A DNA stretch of 37,788 nucleotides from an uncultured Hyphomicrobiales bacterium (GCA_903839845.1 CAIMEA010000038.1:1-37788); one strand, 5' to 3'. Shown: positions 26,432 through 36,296, numbered from the stretch's first letter. A program made the numbers and translations. The notes: generated by a model from the letters alone, not told the origin.

Positions 26432-27091
26432 ATGACTGTGCCCGGCGAAAAAATTGCTTTGTTTATTGACGGCGCCAATCTTTACGCGACGGCCAAATCG
26501 CTCGGCTTCGACATCGATTACAAGAAACTTCTCGGCGAGTTCCAGTCGCGCGGTTATCTCCTGCGCGCGTTCTATTACACCGCGGTGATCGAGGATCAGG
26601 AATATTCGTCGATCCGCCCGCTGATCGATTGGCTCGATTACAACGGCTATTCGGTCGTCACCAAGGCGACCAAGGAATTCGTCGACCAGACCGGCCGCCG
26701 CAAGGTCAAGGGCAACATGGACATCGAACTCGCGGTCGATGCCATGGAGATCGCCGGCACGATCGACCACATGGTGCTGTTCTCCGGCGACGGCGATTTC
26801 CGCTCGCTGGTCGAAGCCGTGCAGCGCAAGGGCGTGCGCGTCACCGTGATCTCGACCGTTACCACCCAGCCGCCGATGGTCGCCGACGAACTGCGCCGCC
26901 AGGCCGACGTGTTCACCGACATCATCACGCTGCGCAACAAGATCGGCCGCGATCCGTCCGAGCGTCCGGCGCGCGACGTTCGTCCGCACCCGACCGAGCC
27001 CGGCCAGCACCCCGCCTTCCTGCAACGCCCGACCGGTGCGCCGCAACGCGCCGGCGCCGGCGTTGAGGACGACGACGAAAACTACGAGTAA
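26432..27091 (+). CDS. NYN domain (LabA/DUF88) putative RNase
   Basis: A 219-residue protein with a PIN-like NYN nuclease fold over about residues 1-165. The acidic metal-binding residues are visible in ALFIDGANLYATA, GNMDIELAVDAM and LFSGDGDFRSLVEAV. Family members are predicted metal-dependent ribonucleases acting on structured or non-coding RNA. The C-terminal 50 residues are Pro/Arg-rich and disordered, ending in an acidic tail (EDDDENYE). The start at 26432 gives MTVPGEKIALF, the usual beginning in rhizobia; the frame runs 12 codons upstream. It is followed after 9 bp by the glycosylase gene and is probably co-transcribed with it. Confidence 0.9.
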   Translation: MTVPGEKIALFIDGANLYATAKSLGFDIDYKKLLGEFQSRGYLLRAFYYTAVIEDQEYSSIRPLIDWLDYNGYSVVTKATKEFVDQTGRRKVKGNMDIELAVDAMEIAGTIDHMVLFSGDGDFRSLVEAVQRKGVRVTVISTVTTQPPMVADELRRQADVFTDIITLRNKIGRDPSERPARDVRPHPTEPGQHPAFLQRPTGAPQRAGAGVEDDDENYE

Positions 27092-27100
27092 GAGCGCAAG

Positions 27101-27769
27101 ATGGCGGCGGCCAGGCCTGAGCTTTCCAAGCCCGGGCGGGACTGCCCGCGCTGTCCGCGTCTGGTCGCCTATCGTCAGGCCTGCCGCGCCAAGGAGCCGA
27201 CCTGGTTCAACGCGCCGGTGCCCTCCTTCGGGCCGAACAATGCGCGGCTTCTGATCGTCGGACTGGCGCCGGGCGTGCAAGGCGCCAACCGCACCGGCCG
27301 CCCGTTCACCGGCGACTATGCCGGCGTGCTTTTATACGCGACGCTCACCGAATTCGGCTTCGCCAACGGCAAGTTCGATGCGCGCATCGATGACGGGCTG
27401 ACCTTGACCGACTGCCGCATCACCAATGCGGTGCGCTGCGTGCCGCCGGAGAACAAGCCTCTGCCGGTCGAGATCAACACCTGCCGCGATTTCCTCGTCC
27501 CGACCATCGCCGAGATGCCAAATCTCAAAGCCATCGTCGCGCTCGGCGGTATCGCGCACGCCAGCGTGCTGACGGCTTTTGCCGCCAAAAAATCGGCGAT
27601 GCCGTTCAAGCACGCCGGCCATAATAGGCTGACGTCGCCGGACCGCAAAAGCATCGCGCTGTTTTCCAGCTATCACTGCTCGCGCTACAACACCAACACC
27701 GGACGGCTGACGCCGCCGATGTTCCGTGACGTATTTGCCAAGGTGCGGGAATTCCTCGAACGCGCGTAG
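27101..27769 (+). CDS. Uracil-DNA glycosylase, family 5 (UdgB) type, iron-sulphur
   Basis: A 222-residue base-excision repair enzyme that removes uracil and probably other deaminated bases. Motif 1 reads GLAPGVQGANRTGRPFTGD, and the second active-site loop is FSSYHCSRYNTNTGRLT. Four cysteines placed as in iron-sulphur glycosylases are present (CPRC near residues 15-18, AVRC near 112, INTC near 126). GLAPG without the catalytic Asp of family 1 points to family 5 rather than classical Ung. ATG at 27101. It abuts the convergent VOC gene with no intervening base. Confidence 0.9.
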   Translation: MAAARPELSKPGRDCPRCPRLVAYRQACRAKEPTWFNAPVPSFGPNNARLLIVGLAPGVQGANRTGRPFTGDYAGVLLYATLTEFGFANGKFDARIDDGLTLTDCRITNAVRCVPPENKPLPVEINTCRDFLVPTIAEMPNLKAIVALGGIAHASVLTAFAAKKSAMPFKHAGHNRLTSPDRKSIALFSSYHCSRYNTNTGRLTPPMFRDVFAKVREFLERA

Positions 27770-28153
27770 CTATCGATACGACATGAATTCCATCAGCGAC
27801 CCGTCCGGATCGCGGAAATAGATGGACGTCCCCGGCCCTTTGGCGCCGTTGCGCTGCATCGGCCCGCGCTCGACCGCGATCCCCTTGGATTTCAAATGCG
27901 CGATCGCGTCCTCGATCGGCCCGTCCCACTCGAAACACAGGTCGCTGTTACCAGGTTGCACCGGCAGCCGCGCTACCTCGGCCGGCTGCACGCCCGGTCC
28001 ATGACAATTGAGCTGCTTGTCGCCGAAGCGATAAGCAAAGCCGCCGGCCGGCCGGGTCACTAGTTCGGCGCCGAGGACTTCCGTATAGAATGTATTGGAG
28101 CGTTGCCACTCCGACACATGAATAACGCAATGATCGAGTTTGGTCGACAGCAT
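27770..28153 (-). CDS. VOC family (glyoxalase/dioxygenase-like) protein
   Basis: A 127-residue vicinal-oxygen-chelate fold protein with two beta-alpha-beta-beta-beta units. The first is KLDHCVIHVSEWQRSNTFYTEVLGAE, and the second ends in STSIYFRDPDGSLMEFMSYR-type sequence (SIYFRDPDGSLMEFM seen). His and Glu metal ligands are in LDHCVIHV and LMEFM. The reaction is unknown; relatives include fosfomycin-resistance and virulence-like VOC proteins. It is divergent from sodC across 125 bp. Confidence 0.85.
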   Translation of the reverse strand: MLSTKLDHCVIHVSEWQRSNTFYTEVLGAELVTRPAGGFAYRFGDKQLNCHGPGVQPAEVARLPVQPGNSDLCFEWDGPIEDAIAHLKSKGIAVERGPMQRNGAKGPGTSIYFRDPDGSLMEFMSYR

Positions 28154-28278
28154 AGCGTACCTATCTCCGGCTGGCCCGGTTACAGAATCGTGATGTTGGC
28201 CTTTGGGTCAAGCCCGTTAAATCAAGAGCCGACGGCGCGGCAGCCGCAAATGCCGAAATAGTCAAAGGGAGCGATAGC

Positions 28279-28800
28279 ATGACAATCTCGTTCATACGTA
28301 CCGGACTTTACGCCGCGTTATTGTGCGGCGCAGTGGCAATGCCGGCGGCGGCGCAGACCGCGACGGCGCCGCTCAAGGATGGCCAGGGCAAGGAAGTCGG
28401 TTCGGTCAATTTGACGCAGACGCCGCGCGGCGTGCTGATCAATGTCTCGGTCAAGGGCCTGCCGCCGGGCGAGCACGCCTTTCACGTCCATGCCGTCGGC
28501 AAGTGCGAAGGCCCCGCCTTCACCTCGGCCGGCGGGCATTTCAATCCGGACAGCCACAAGCACGGTCTGCTGGCCGCCGATGGCGCGCATGCCGGCGACA
28601 TGCCGAACCTGCATGTGCCGCAAAGCGGCGACCTGACGGTCGAGGTCGTCAACGCCGCGGTTACGCTGGATAAGGGCAAGCCGAATTCGCTGTTCGACGC
28701 CGATGGCTCGGCCATCGTGATTCACGCCGGCAGCGACGACTACAAGACCGATCCGACCGGCGAAGCCGGTGGCCGCATTGCCTGTGGCGTGGTTCAATAG
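28279..28800 (+). CDS. sodC: Cu/Zn superoxide dismutase, periplasmic
   Basis: A 173-residue enzyme that converts superoxide to peroxide and oxygen in the periplasm. The signal peptide is [22 protein letters not shown]. Copper ligands are in [10 protein letters not shown], the bridging and zinc histidines in [12 protein letters not shown] and GAHAGDMPN, and the fourth copper His in [13 protein letters not shown]. The disulphide cysteines (GKCEG, IACGV) are both present. ATG at 28279 follows AAAGGGAG. A VOC gene follows 34 bp downstream and is probably co-transcribed. Confidence 0.95.
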   Translation: MTISFIRTGLYAALLCGAVAMPAAAQTATAPLKDGQGKEVGSVNLTQTPRGVLINVSVKGLPPGEHAFHVHAVGKCEGPAFTSAGGHFNPDSHKHGLLAADGAHAGDMPNLHVPQSGDLTVEVVNAAVTLDKGKPNSLFDADGSAIVIHAGSDDYKTDPTGEAGGRIACGVVQ

Positions 28801-28834
28801 CCGCGACAATCATTCAGGAGACGGAGCGCGGACG

Positions 28835-29230
28835 ATGCTGGATCACGTCGGTATCAAGGTGAAAAGCGTCGCCCGCGCCAAAGCGTTTTACGATGCTGCG
28901 CTCAGGCCGTTGGGCCTGACGCCGCAATATGACTTCGCCGTGCCGGCCACGAAAAAACGTTTCGTCGGCTACGGCACGACGACGAACAAGACATGTTTGT
29001 GGATCGGCACCAGCGTCGGCGTTCGCGCCAAGCTGTCGGGACCCGTGCATATTTGTCTGGCCGCCAAGACGCGTCAGAAAGTGCATGCTTTCTATGAGGC
29101 CGCGATCGCCGCGGGTGCCAAAGACAATGGCCCGCCGGGACTGCGCAAGGACTATGCGCCGACTTACTACGCCGCCTTCGTCGTCGATCCCGACGGCAAC
29201 AACATCGAGGCGGTCTGCAAACGCGCCTAA
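28835..29230 (+). CDS. VOC family protein downstream of sodC
   Basis: A 131-residue VOC fold protein beginning MLDHVGIKVKSVARAKAFYDAAL and ending AAFVVDPDGNNIEAVC. The metal ligands are the His of LDHVG and the Glu of NIEAV. It resembles small glyoxalase/bleomycin-resistance type proteins common in rhizobia; the substrate is unknown. ATG at 28835 has GGAG 8 nt upstream and is preferred over the longer frame that overlaps sodC. It is not closely similar to the VOC protein at 27770-28153. It converges on smpB with 9 bp between. Confidence 0.87.
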   Translation: MLDHVGIKVKSVARAKAFYDAALRPLGLTPQYDFAVPATKKRFVGYGTTTNKTCLWIGTSVGVRAKLSGPVHICLAAKTRQKVHAFYEAAIAAGAKDNGPPGLRKDYAPTYYAAFVVDPDGNNIEAVCKRA

Positions 29231-29239
29231 TAGTCGGCG

Positions 29240-29713
29240 TCAACCCCGGTCGCGCATGATGCGGCTCTTGTCGCGCTGCCAGGAGCGCGCCTTCTCGGTC
29301 TCGCGCTTGTCGTGCAGCTTCTTGCCTTTGGCCAGCGCGACCTCGATCTTGGCGCGGCCTTTGTCGTTGAAATAGATTTTCAGCGGCACGATGGTCATGC
29401 CCTCGCGATCGACCGCGCCGGATAGCTTGTTGATCTGACGCTGGTGCAGCAGCAACTTGCGCGGACGCTTCGGCAGATGATTGAAGCGGTGCGCCTGCCG
29501 GTATTCCGGAATATTGGAATTGATCAGCCAGATCTCGCCGTCCTTGGCGTCGGCATAGGATTCGGCGATCGTCGCCTTGCCGGCGCGCAGCGACTTGACC
29601 TCGCTGCCGGTGAGCACGATGCCGGCCTCGAAGACCTCGCCGATCTCGAAATTGAACCGCGCCTTGCGGTTTTCAGCCACCGCCCTCAGGCGGCGCTCCG
29701 GATTTGCAGCCAT
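29240..29713 (-). CDS. smpB: SsrA (tmRNA)-binding protein
   Basis: A 157-residue small basic protein that binds tmRNA and rescues stalled ribosomes. The OB barrel contains [26 protein letters not shown] and [12 protein letters not shown]. The C-terminal basic tail ([26 protein letters not shown]) enters the mRNA channel. Length and motifs are complete. The ssrA gene itself is not in the window. Confidence 0.97.
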   Translation of the reverse strand: MAANPERRLRAVAENRKARFNFEIGEVFEAGIVLTGSEVKSLRAGKATIAESYADAKDGEIWLINSNIPEYRQAHRFNHLPKRPRKLLLHQRQINKLSGAVDREGMTIVPLKIYFNDKGRAKIEVALAKGKKLHDKRETEKARSWQRDKSRIMRDRG

Positions 29714-29865
29714 TCTTGATCCAGCTTCCCCCGATTAACCCTGGAGCTATGCCACGCAAGGCGCCAGCCCGCCAGATGGAACGATCCCGCCAGCCCCGAC
29801 TTAGAGCATTTGTCGCGTACCGGACATAGCCCGACAAGATCCCAGCTTGCAGGGGAACCACCCCA

Positions 29866-30108
29866 TTGCCCAAATTCTATTTTCAATTGACCGACGGCCT
29901 GACCAAGGTCCCGGACACAGGCGGTCTGGTCTTCGCAGATGCGGCCGCGGCGCGCGAACACGCGACAGCCTGTACGGAGACATTTAGCCGCCGTGCCGCG
30001 CATTTCAATGGCATTGACGGGCTGTATTGGTCTGTCCAGGTCGTGGACGAGCGGGGCAAACAGGTCTTTACGCTGCAATTGGAGCAGCCGACCCGCGCAA
30101 GCGAGTGA
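29866..30108 (+). CDS. DUF6894 family small protein
   Basis: An 80-residue protein beginning MPKFYFQLTDGLTKVPDTGG, the form of a family common in rhizobia (M-P-x-[FY]-[FY]-F...DG). Its function is unknown. It most likely starts at TTG (29866), with AGGGGAACC about 10 nt upstream; no ATG or GTG gives the family start. The middle section (FADAAAAREHATACTETF) fits the conserved helix. It converges on the Crp-type regulator. Confidence 0.75.
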   Translation: MPKFYFQLTDGLTKVPDTGGLVFADAAAAREHATACTETFSRRAAHFNGIDGLYWSVQVVDERGKQVFTLQLEQPTRASE

Positions 30109-30138
30109 TTTGCCGCCGAGATCGCGGCGTCCGCCAGC

Positions 30139-30855
30139 CTAGCCTTTGGCGCCTGGCAAATGCCGGTCGATCTGCTGGCTGACCACCTTGTAACACTCGC
30201 AGGCACGCTTCTCGAGCTTGCGGCGGTCGACGATCCTGATCTTGCCGCGCTTGTATTCGATGGCGCCGGCCGCTTGCAGCCCGCGCGCCACCAACGTCAC
30301 GGTGGTCCGGCGCACCGCCAGCATCTGCGACAAGAACTCGTGGGTGAGCGTGATCAGGTCACCGCCGGCGCGATCCTGCGTTTGCAACAGCCAGCGGCAC
30401 AGCCGCTGTTCGAGATCGTGCAGCGCGTTGCAGGCGGCGGTTTGCTGCACCTGCGCCAGCAGGCCTTCATTGTAGCGCGCGACGGTTTCGCGCAACGTCG
30501 CGCTCTTCTTCATTGCTTCCTGGAAATGTGCGGTCGAGATACGCGAGGCAGCACCATCGACCTGCACGATCGCCCGCGTGAAGGCATGCCGCGAGCCAAA
30601 GCCCGACATCGCGCCGACCGCGCCTTCCCGGCCGACAGTGGCGATCTCCACCGACTGCCCCTGCTTCATCACCGCGAGCAGCGAGATCATGCCGCTCTGC
30701 GGAAAATAAACGTGACCAATTTGATCGCCTTGCTCCTGCAACAAGGTGCCCTGCACCATCGTTACGGTTTTCAGCTGCGACTTGAGCAGCGCGGTTTCGG
30801 CGGCCGGCAATGAATCAAGCAGCCTGTTGGACACGCCCAAATGGGGGACTTCCAT
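30139..30855 (-). CDS. Crp/Fnr-type transcriptional regulator
   Basis: A 238-residue protein with a cyclic-nucleotide-type beta-roll (about residues 30-130) and a C-terminal winged HTH (THEFLSQMLAVRRTTVTLVA). The classical cAMP-binding GE...R(S/T) signature of CRP is not seen; the stretch reads GREGAVGAMSGFGSRHAF. The N-terminal Fnr iron-sulphur cysteines are absent. It is therefore a member of the broad rhizobial subgroup with unknown signal. ATG at 30855 begins MEVPHLGVSNRLL. The frame extends over 113 further codons upstream, but that part is arginine-rich and unlike the family. A Cys pair near the end (ACECYKVV) recurs in this subgroup. Confidence 0.88.
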   Translation of the reverse strand: MEVPHLGVSNRLLDSLPAAETALLKSQLKTVTMVQGTLLQEQGDQIGHVYFPQSGMISLLAVMKQGQSVEIATVGREGAVGAMSGFGSRHAFTRAIVQVDGAASRISTAHFQEAMKKSATLRETVARYNEGLLAQVQQTAACNALHDLEQRLCRWLLQTQDRAGGDLITLTHEFLSQMLAVRRTTVTLVARGLQAAGAIEYKRGKIRIVDRRKLEKRACECYKVVSQQIDRHLPGAKG

Positions 30856-31243
30856 AATCTCAATCCCGCCCGATCGGTCGAGCGGCCGACGGCGGATAAG
30901 TGCACGCACTCCGAGGGCGCATGCCGCCACAATCGATGAAAGACTTAAGCCACACGAGAAGCGTCGTCTGTCCGGTATCTGACAGACGGGTGACAGCCGT
31001 CGATTGGTCCCGCGCGATGCGGGGCCGGCGAATGCGGATGACAAATCCGGATGTGCAGTGGCGAAATGCCCGATCCGCGGTGTCGCAGCGCGGAGAATTT
31101 TTTTAAGCCGGCGCCGCGATCGGAGGCCGGCTGACAAAGAACGATGGGACGCGCAACGCGCCCTCGCGACAACATCTACACGGTTCCGCAACAACGTGCT
31201 CGATTTATGTCAGGGGACAGCGATGCGCCGGTGGCGGCGGCGC
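30856..31243. other. Gap between mscL and the Crp-type gene
   Basis: A 388-bp stretch. It must contain the promoter of the minus-strand regulator. I see no reliable gene, no CRP- or FNR-type palindrome and no strong terminator for mscL. A run of seven Ts at 31100-31106 is the only AT-rich spot of note. Confidence 0.35.
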
Positions 31244-31651
31244 TCAGGTCTTCTTTAGCAGGTCGCGGATCTCGGTCATCAGCAGTTCCTGCTTCGACAC
31301 CGGCGGGGCCTTTTCGGCTTCCTTCTTAAGCAGCCGGCCCAGCGCCCGGATCACGAGGAAGAGCACGAAAGCGATGATCATAAAGTTAAGCGTTATCGTT
31401 AGGAAACTACCGTAAGCTAATACGGCACCTTGCTTTTTTGCCTCTACCAAAGTATCGGCTGTGACCTTGGACGACAGCGGCAGGAAGTAGTTCGAGAAAT
31501 CGAGCCCGCCGGTCAGAGCGCCGATCAGGGGCATGATGATGTCGCCGACCAGGGACGAAACGATGCTGCCGAAAGCGGCGCCGATGATCACGCCGACGGC
31601 GAGATCGACGACATTGCCGCGCAGCGCGAATTTCTTGAATTCCTCAAACAT
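31244..31651 (-). CDS. mscL: Large-conductance mechanosensitive channel
   Basis: A 135-residue homopentameric inner-membrane channel that opens under membrane tension to release solutes after osmotic downshock. TM1 is in [24 protein letters not shown], and TM2 is in [22 protein letters not shown]. The N-terminal amphipathic [12 protein letters not shown] is typical. Slightly AT-rich codons around 31380-31430 code the loop. It lies 33 bp after the dapA stop on the same strand and may share its transcript. Confidence 0.97.
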   Translation of the reverse strand: MFEEFKKFALRGNVVDLAVGVIIGAAFGSIVSSLVGDIIMPLIGALTGGLDFSNYFLPLSSKVTADTLVEAKKQGAVLAYGSFLTITLNFMIIAFVLFLVIRALGRLLKKEAEKAPPVSKQELLMTEIRDLLKKT

Positions 31652-31684
31652 GCTCGTTGTTACCCCGCCCCAAAAATTGCGCGT

Positions 31685-32599
<915 letters not shown>

Positions 32600-32688
32600 G
32601 GCTCACTCTCCGTCCCGGCCTTTAATACGGCAAACTCTATTGATATCGGGTCGCTCGCGCCGATGAAAGCCCCCGTTAACGGCGGCGC

Positions 32689-32708
32689 GGGCCGTCGGCC
32701 CTGTTTTT
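32689..32708 (+). terminator. Short GC hairpin with T run in the slt leader region
   Basis: GGGCC-GTC-GGCCC followed by TGTTTTT, between the divergent dapA and slt genes. No plus-strand gene ends here, so if it works it would act as an attenuator in a long slt leader or insulate the region. The stem is short. Confidence 0.25.
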
Positions 32709-32836
32709 ACCATCGTCGCGACTTATGCGCGCAGGCTTGCCCATCCCGGCTATGCTTTACGGGCGAAATTGGCTTATTGCGGGCTATATTGCCGTGTGCC
32801 TTTGAGTCGGGCGCCCAAGCTGAAGGCGAAGACTGA

Positions 32837-35251
32837 ATGGACTTATTCGATCGACTTCGTGGGCGGCTCCCCAGGGACGCGTCCGGACGCCGTGGAGCGG
32901 TTCGGGGCGCCTGTCTGGTGGTTGGTTTACTATGCGCCACCGCAGCCACCGCCCAGACCCAAGTGCCGGTTCAGCCGCCGGTTCAGCAGGCCGCGAAAAA
33001 GCCGCCGGCGAAAGCCGCCGCCGCCGTGGCTGCCAAAAAGACCGCCGCCACTGCCCCCAAGAAGTCCGCCGCCACTCCCCTCAGGAAGACCGTGGCCGTG
33101 CCGATGCCGCAAAGCCGGCCCGGCAGTCGCCAGGCCGCCCCCAATATGGCTGCCGCCAAGGAAGCTGCCCCCAAGCCGGTTGCCACCAAAACCGGCTCTC
33201 CGCCGGCCGCCGCGGCCGATTCCTTTGCCCAGGCCAATGTCGGCCTGCGCGGCGGCATCTTTGCCGCCAGCGCCAGCTTCAGGCCGATGGCGCGCCCGGC
33301 CGCCGGCCCCTTCGCCATCGCGCCGACCACGACCACGTCGGCCGCCGACATCGCGCTGGTCCGGCAGGTGATCGACGCGACGCGCAAGGGCAACGAAGCG
33401 ATCGCCGACGTCGCCGAACGCTCGATCACCGACCCGGTGGCGCGCAAGCTCGCCGAATGGATCGCGCTGCGCAGCGACAACACCAAGCCGACCTTTCAGC
33501 GTTATGCCAATTTCATCCACGCCAATCCGTCCTGGCCGCATGCGCCGCTGCTGCGCCGCCGCGCCGAGGTTGCGTTGTGGAACGACAAGGTCGACGACGC
33601 CACGGTGCGCGCTTTCTTCGCACAGCAGAAGCCGTCCACCGCCAAGGGCTATTACATGCTGGCGCACGCGCTGCTGGCGAAAGGTGATCGCGACGGCGCC
33701 GCCTCGCTGGTGCGTTTCGCCTGGCGCCATCTCGACAGCAGCGGCGATGTCGAGCGCAGCGTGCTCGACACCTATGGCAGCATGCTGAGCATGGCAGATC
33801 ACAAGGTGCGGATGAACCAGCGCTTCTATGAAGACAATGCCGATGCCGGCCTGCGCGCGGCCGAGCGGCTCGGCGGCAACGAGATGGCTATCGCGCGCGC
33901 CTGGGCGGCGGTCATCAAGAAGGCCGGCAATGCCAAGGCGCTGCTCGACGCCGTGCCGTCCGCGGCGCAAAAGGACGCCGGCTACATCTTTGCCCGCGCC
34001 CAGTGGCTGCGCAAAAACGGCAGGCCTGAGGAAGCCGCCAAACTCGTCCTCACAGCCCCGAAAGACCCGGAGGCGCAAGTCGACGTCAATCAATGGTGGA
34101 TGGAACGGCGACTGCTGGTGCGCAGCCTGCTCGACGCCAAAGACGCCCAGACCGCCTACCGGCTCGCGCGCGATGCCGCCACGCCGACGCAAGGCAATTA
34201 TCGCGCCGACAAGCACTTCACCGCCGGCTGGATCGCGCTGCGCTTTCTGCACGATCCGGCGACCGCGCTGACGCATTTTGCCCAAATTGCCGATGGCACA
34301 ACCAATCCGCACGCGCTGTCGCGCGGCGGTTACTGGGAAGGCCGCGCCGCCGAGGCGCTCGGCCAGCAGGCGCAGGCGCGCGCCCATTACGCGCGGGCGG
34401 CCGAACATACGGCGACCTATTACGGCCAACTGGCGCGGGCCCGGCTGGGCGTCGCTGATCTCGGCCTGCGCGGTCCGCCGGCGTTCAGCGCGCCGGAGCA
34501 CGGCGCGCTGAGCAATCTCGAAGTGGTGCGCGTCGCCGAAATTCTCTATGCGCTGGACGAACGCGACATGCTGGCGTCGATCTTCGCCGAACTCGGCGAA
34601 AGCTCGAGCGATGTCGCCGGCATGGCGATGCTGGCCGAAACCGCCGGCAGGCATCGCGACGGCCGCTCGATGCTGCTGCTCGGCAAGGGCGCGCTCGGCC
34701 GCGGCCTGCCGCTCGATTACTACGCCTATCCGGTCATCGGCCTGCCCGACTACACCCCGATTGCGCCGCCGATCGAACCGGCCGTGACCTATTCGATTGC
34801 CCGCCAGGAGAGCCACTTCAACCAGAAGGTCGTCTCGCCGGCCAAGGCCATGGGCTTCATGCAGGTGACGCCCGTGGCCGCCAAGGACACGGCGCTTCGC
34901 TACAAGGCGCCGTACGCCCCGGCCCGCCTGCTCAGCGACCCGGTTTACAATATGCAGATGGGCGCGGCCGAGCTGTCGATGCTGCTGGGCACCTATAACG
35001 GCTCCTATCTTCTGACTTTCGCCGGCTACAACGCCGGGCGCGGCCGGGTGCGGCAGTGGATCGAGGCCTATGGCGATCCGCGCGACCCGAAGGTCGATCC
35101 GGTCGACTGGGCCGAGCGCATCCCGATCGCCGAGACGCGCAATTATGTGCAGCGGATCATGGAGAACCTGCAGGTCTATCGTGCCCGTTTCGGCGGCGGC
35201 AACAAACTGGTCATCGAGGCCGACATCCGGCGCGGCGCGGCGGCGAATTAG
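32837..35251 (+). CDS. slt: Soluble lytic murein transglycosylase
   Basis: An 804-residue periplasmic enzyme that cleaves the MurNAc-GlcNAc bond of peptidoglycan to 1,6-anhydro ends. A long signal sequence ends near residue 40 (GACLVVGLLCATAATAQ). Residues about 45-130 are an Ala/Lys/Pro-rich linker. A superhelical U/L domain follows, made of many short helices (YYMLAHALLAKGDRDGAASL and similar). The SLT catalytic domain has Glu658 in IARQESHFN, then MGFMQVTP and FAGYNAGRGRV. ATG at 32837. The 237-bp gap to dapA holds its promoter and a short hairpin. Confidence 0.93.
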   Translation: MDLFDRLRGRLPRDASGRRGAVRGACLVVGLLCATAATAQTQVPVQPPVQQAAKKPPAKAAAAVAAKKTAATAPKKSAATPLRKTVAVPMPQSRPGSRQAAPNMAAAKEAAPKPVATKTGSPPAAAADSFAQANVGLRGGIFAASASFRPMARPAAGPFAIAPTTTTSAADIALVRQVIDATRKGNEAIADVAERSITDPVARKLAEWIALRSDNTKPTFQRYANFIHANPSWPHAPLLRRRAEVALWNDKVDDATVRAFFAQQKPSTAKGYYMLAHALLAKGDRDGAASLVRFAWRHLDSSGDVERSVLDTYGSMLSMADHKVRMNQRFYEDNADAGLRAAERLGGNEMAIARAWAAVIKKAGNAKALLDAVPSAAQKDAGYIFARAQWLRKNGRPEEAAKLVLTAPKDPEAQVDVNQWWMERRLLVRSLLDAKDAQTAYRLARDAATPTQGNYRADKHFTAGWIALRFLHDPATALTHFAQIADGTTNPHALSRGGYWEGRAAEALGQQAQARAHYARAAEHTATYYGQLARARLGVADLGLRGPPAFSAPEHGALSNLEVVRVAEILYALDERDMLASIFAELGESSSDVAGMAMLAETAGRHRDGRSMLLLGKGALGRGLPLDYYAYPVIGLPDYTPIAPPIEPAVTYSIARQESHFNQKVVSPAKAMGFMQVTPVAAKDTALRYKAPYAPARLLSDPVYNMQMGAAELSMLLGTYNGSYLLTFAGYNAGRGRVRQWIEAYGDPRDPKVDPVDWAERIPIAETRNYVQRIMENLQVYRARFGGGNKLVIEADIRRGAAAN

Positions 35252-35279
35252 GCGCTGTCGTCGCCGCGAGGCTCCGTCG

Positions 35280-35341
35280 CCCGCATGAGCGAAGCGAATG
35301 CGGGATTGCTGTCCCCCCGGATTGCGCTTCGCTCCATCCGG
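35280..35341. repeat. Palindromic intergenic repeat (nested hairpins)
   Basis: CCCGCAT (35280-35286) pairs with ATGCGGG (35298-35304). CCGGAT (35317-35322) pairs with ATCCGG (35336-35341). The loops also pair with each other: GAGCGAAGCG (35287-35296) with CGCTTCGCTC (35325-35334). This is a repeat type I remember as frequent between genes in Bradyrhizobium-like genomes. It fills the slt-hydrolase gap. Confidence 0.8.
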
Positions 35342-35361
35342 CCTACAGTCGCGGCGAGCCC

Positions 35362-36267
35362 ATGATGAAAGACGCCCCCACTTCGCACTTCATCTCCGCA
35401 CCCGACGGCCTGCGCCTGCACGCGCGCGAATACGGCCTGCGTAGCGCGCCATCGCTGCCGGTGGTCTGCTTGCCGGGCCTGGCGCGCAGCGGGAATGATT
35501 TTGACGCCCTGGCGGTCGCGCTCTCCGGCGATGCCGCGCGGCCACGCCGGGTCGTGGCGCTGGATTATCGCGGCCGTGGCCTCTCCGCCTATGATCCCAA
35601 TCCGGCCAAATACAATTTTCAGGTCGAGATCGCCGACGTGCTCGCGGTGCTGACCGCGCTTGATTGCGCACCGGCGATCTTCATCGGCACATCACGCGGC
35701 GGCATTCTCACCATGCTGATGGCGGCGCTTCGGCCAAGCATGATCGCAGGCGTCGTGCTCAACGATATCGGCCCGGTGATCGAACCGAAGGGTCTGATGC
35801 GCATCAAAGGCTATGTCGGCAAGCTGCCGCAGCCGCGCAACTATGAGGACGGCGCCGATATTCTGCGGCGGCTGTTCTCGGCGCAATTTCCCAAACAGAC
35901 CGGCGCGGACTGGCTGGCAAGCGCGCAGCGCGCCTTCAAGGAGGCCGATGGCCGCCTGGTGCCGGACTATGACGTGGCATTGGCCAAAACGCTGGAGGGC
36001 GTCGATTTCGAGAGGCCGTTGCCGCCGCTGTGGCCGCAGTTCGACGCGCTTGGCGGCGTGCCGATGATGGCGATCCGCGGCGAGAATTCAGACCTGCTGA
36101 CGGCGGAAACGGTCGAGGCCATGGTGGCGCGGCGCGCCGCTACCGAAACAATGAAGACACGGCGCACGGCGCTCGAAACTTTGGTGGTGCCGGATCAGGG
36201 CCATGCGCCGTTATTGGCGGAAGCCGATATTATCGCCCGTATCACGGATTTCGTCGCGCGGGTTTAA
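35362..36267 (+). CDS. Alpha/beta hydrolase
   Basis: A 301-residue alpha/beta-hydrolase fold enzyme, probably an esterase or peptidase-like hydrolase of unknown substrate. The oxyanion region is VVCLPGLARSGNDF. The nucleophile is Ser111 in GTSRGG, and His281 is in DQGHAP. The likely acid Asp is in ENSDLL. The cap domain lies around residues 145-215. ATG at 35362 (a second is at 35365) is chosen because the frame further left runs into slt. A weak GGCGAG precedes it. Confidence 0.9.
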   Translation: MMKDAPTSHFISAPDGLRLHAREYGLRSAPSLPVVCLPGLARSGNDFDALAVALSGDAARPRRVVALDYRGRGLSAYDPNPAKYNFQVEIADVLAVLTALDCAPAIFIGTSRGGILTMLMAALRPSMIAGVVLNDIGPVIEPKGLMRIKGYVGKLPQPRNYEDGADILRRLFSAQFPKQTGADWLASAQRAFKEADGRLVPDYDVALAKTLEGVDFERPLPPLWPQFDALGGVPMMAIRGENSDLLTAETVEAMVARRAATETMKTRRTALETLVVPDQGHAPLLAEADIIARITDFVARV

Positions 36268-36296
36268 CGCGGCTGGCGCGATCGGTGATCTATCTA

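Noticed and set aside
30856-31194. A 113-residue N-terminal extension of the Crp-type regulator.
   Set aside because: It is arginine-rich with no similarity to the family; ATG 30855 gives the normal length.
32930-34816. A 628-codon open frame opposite slt.
   Set aside because: It has a Gly/Arg-rich low-complexity product, while the transglycosylase on the plus strand has clear catalytic motifs.
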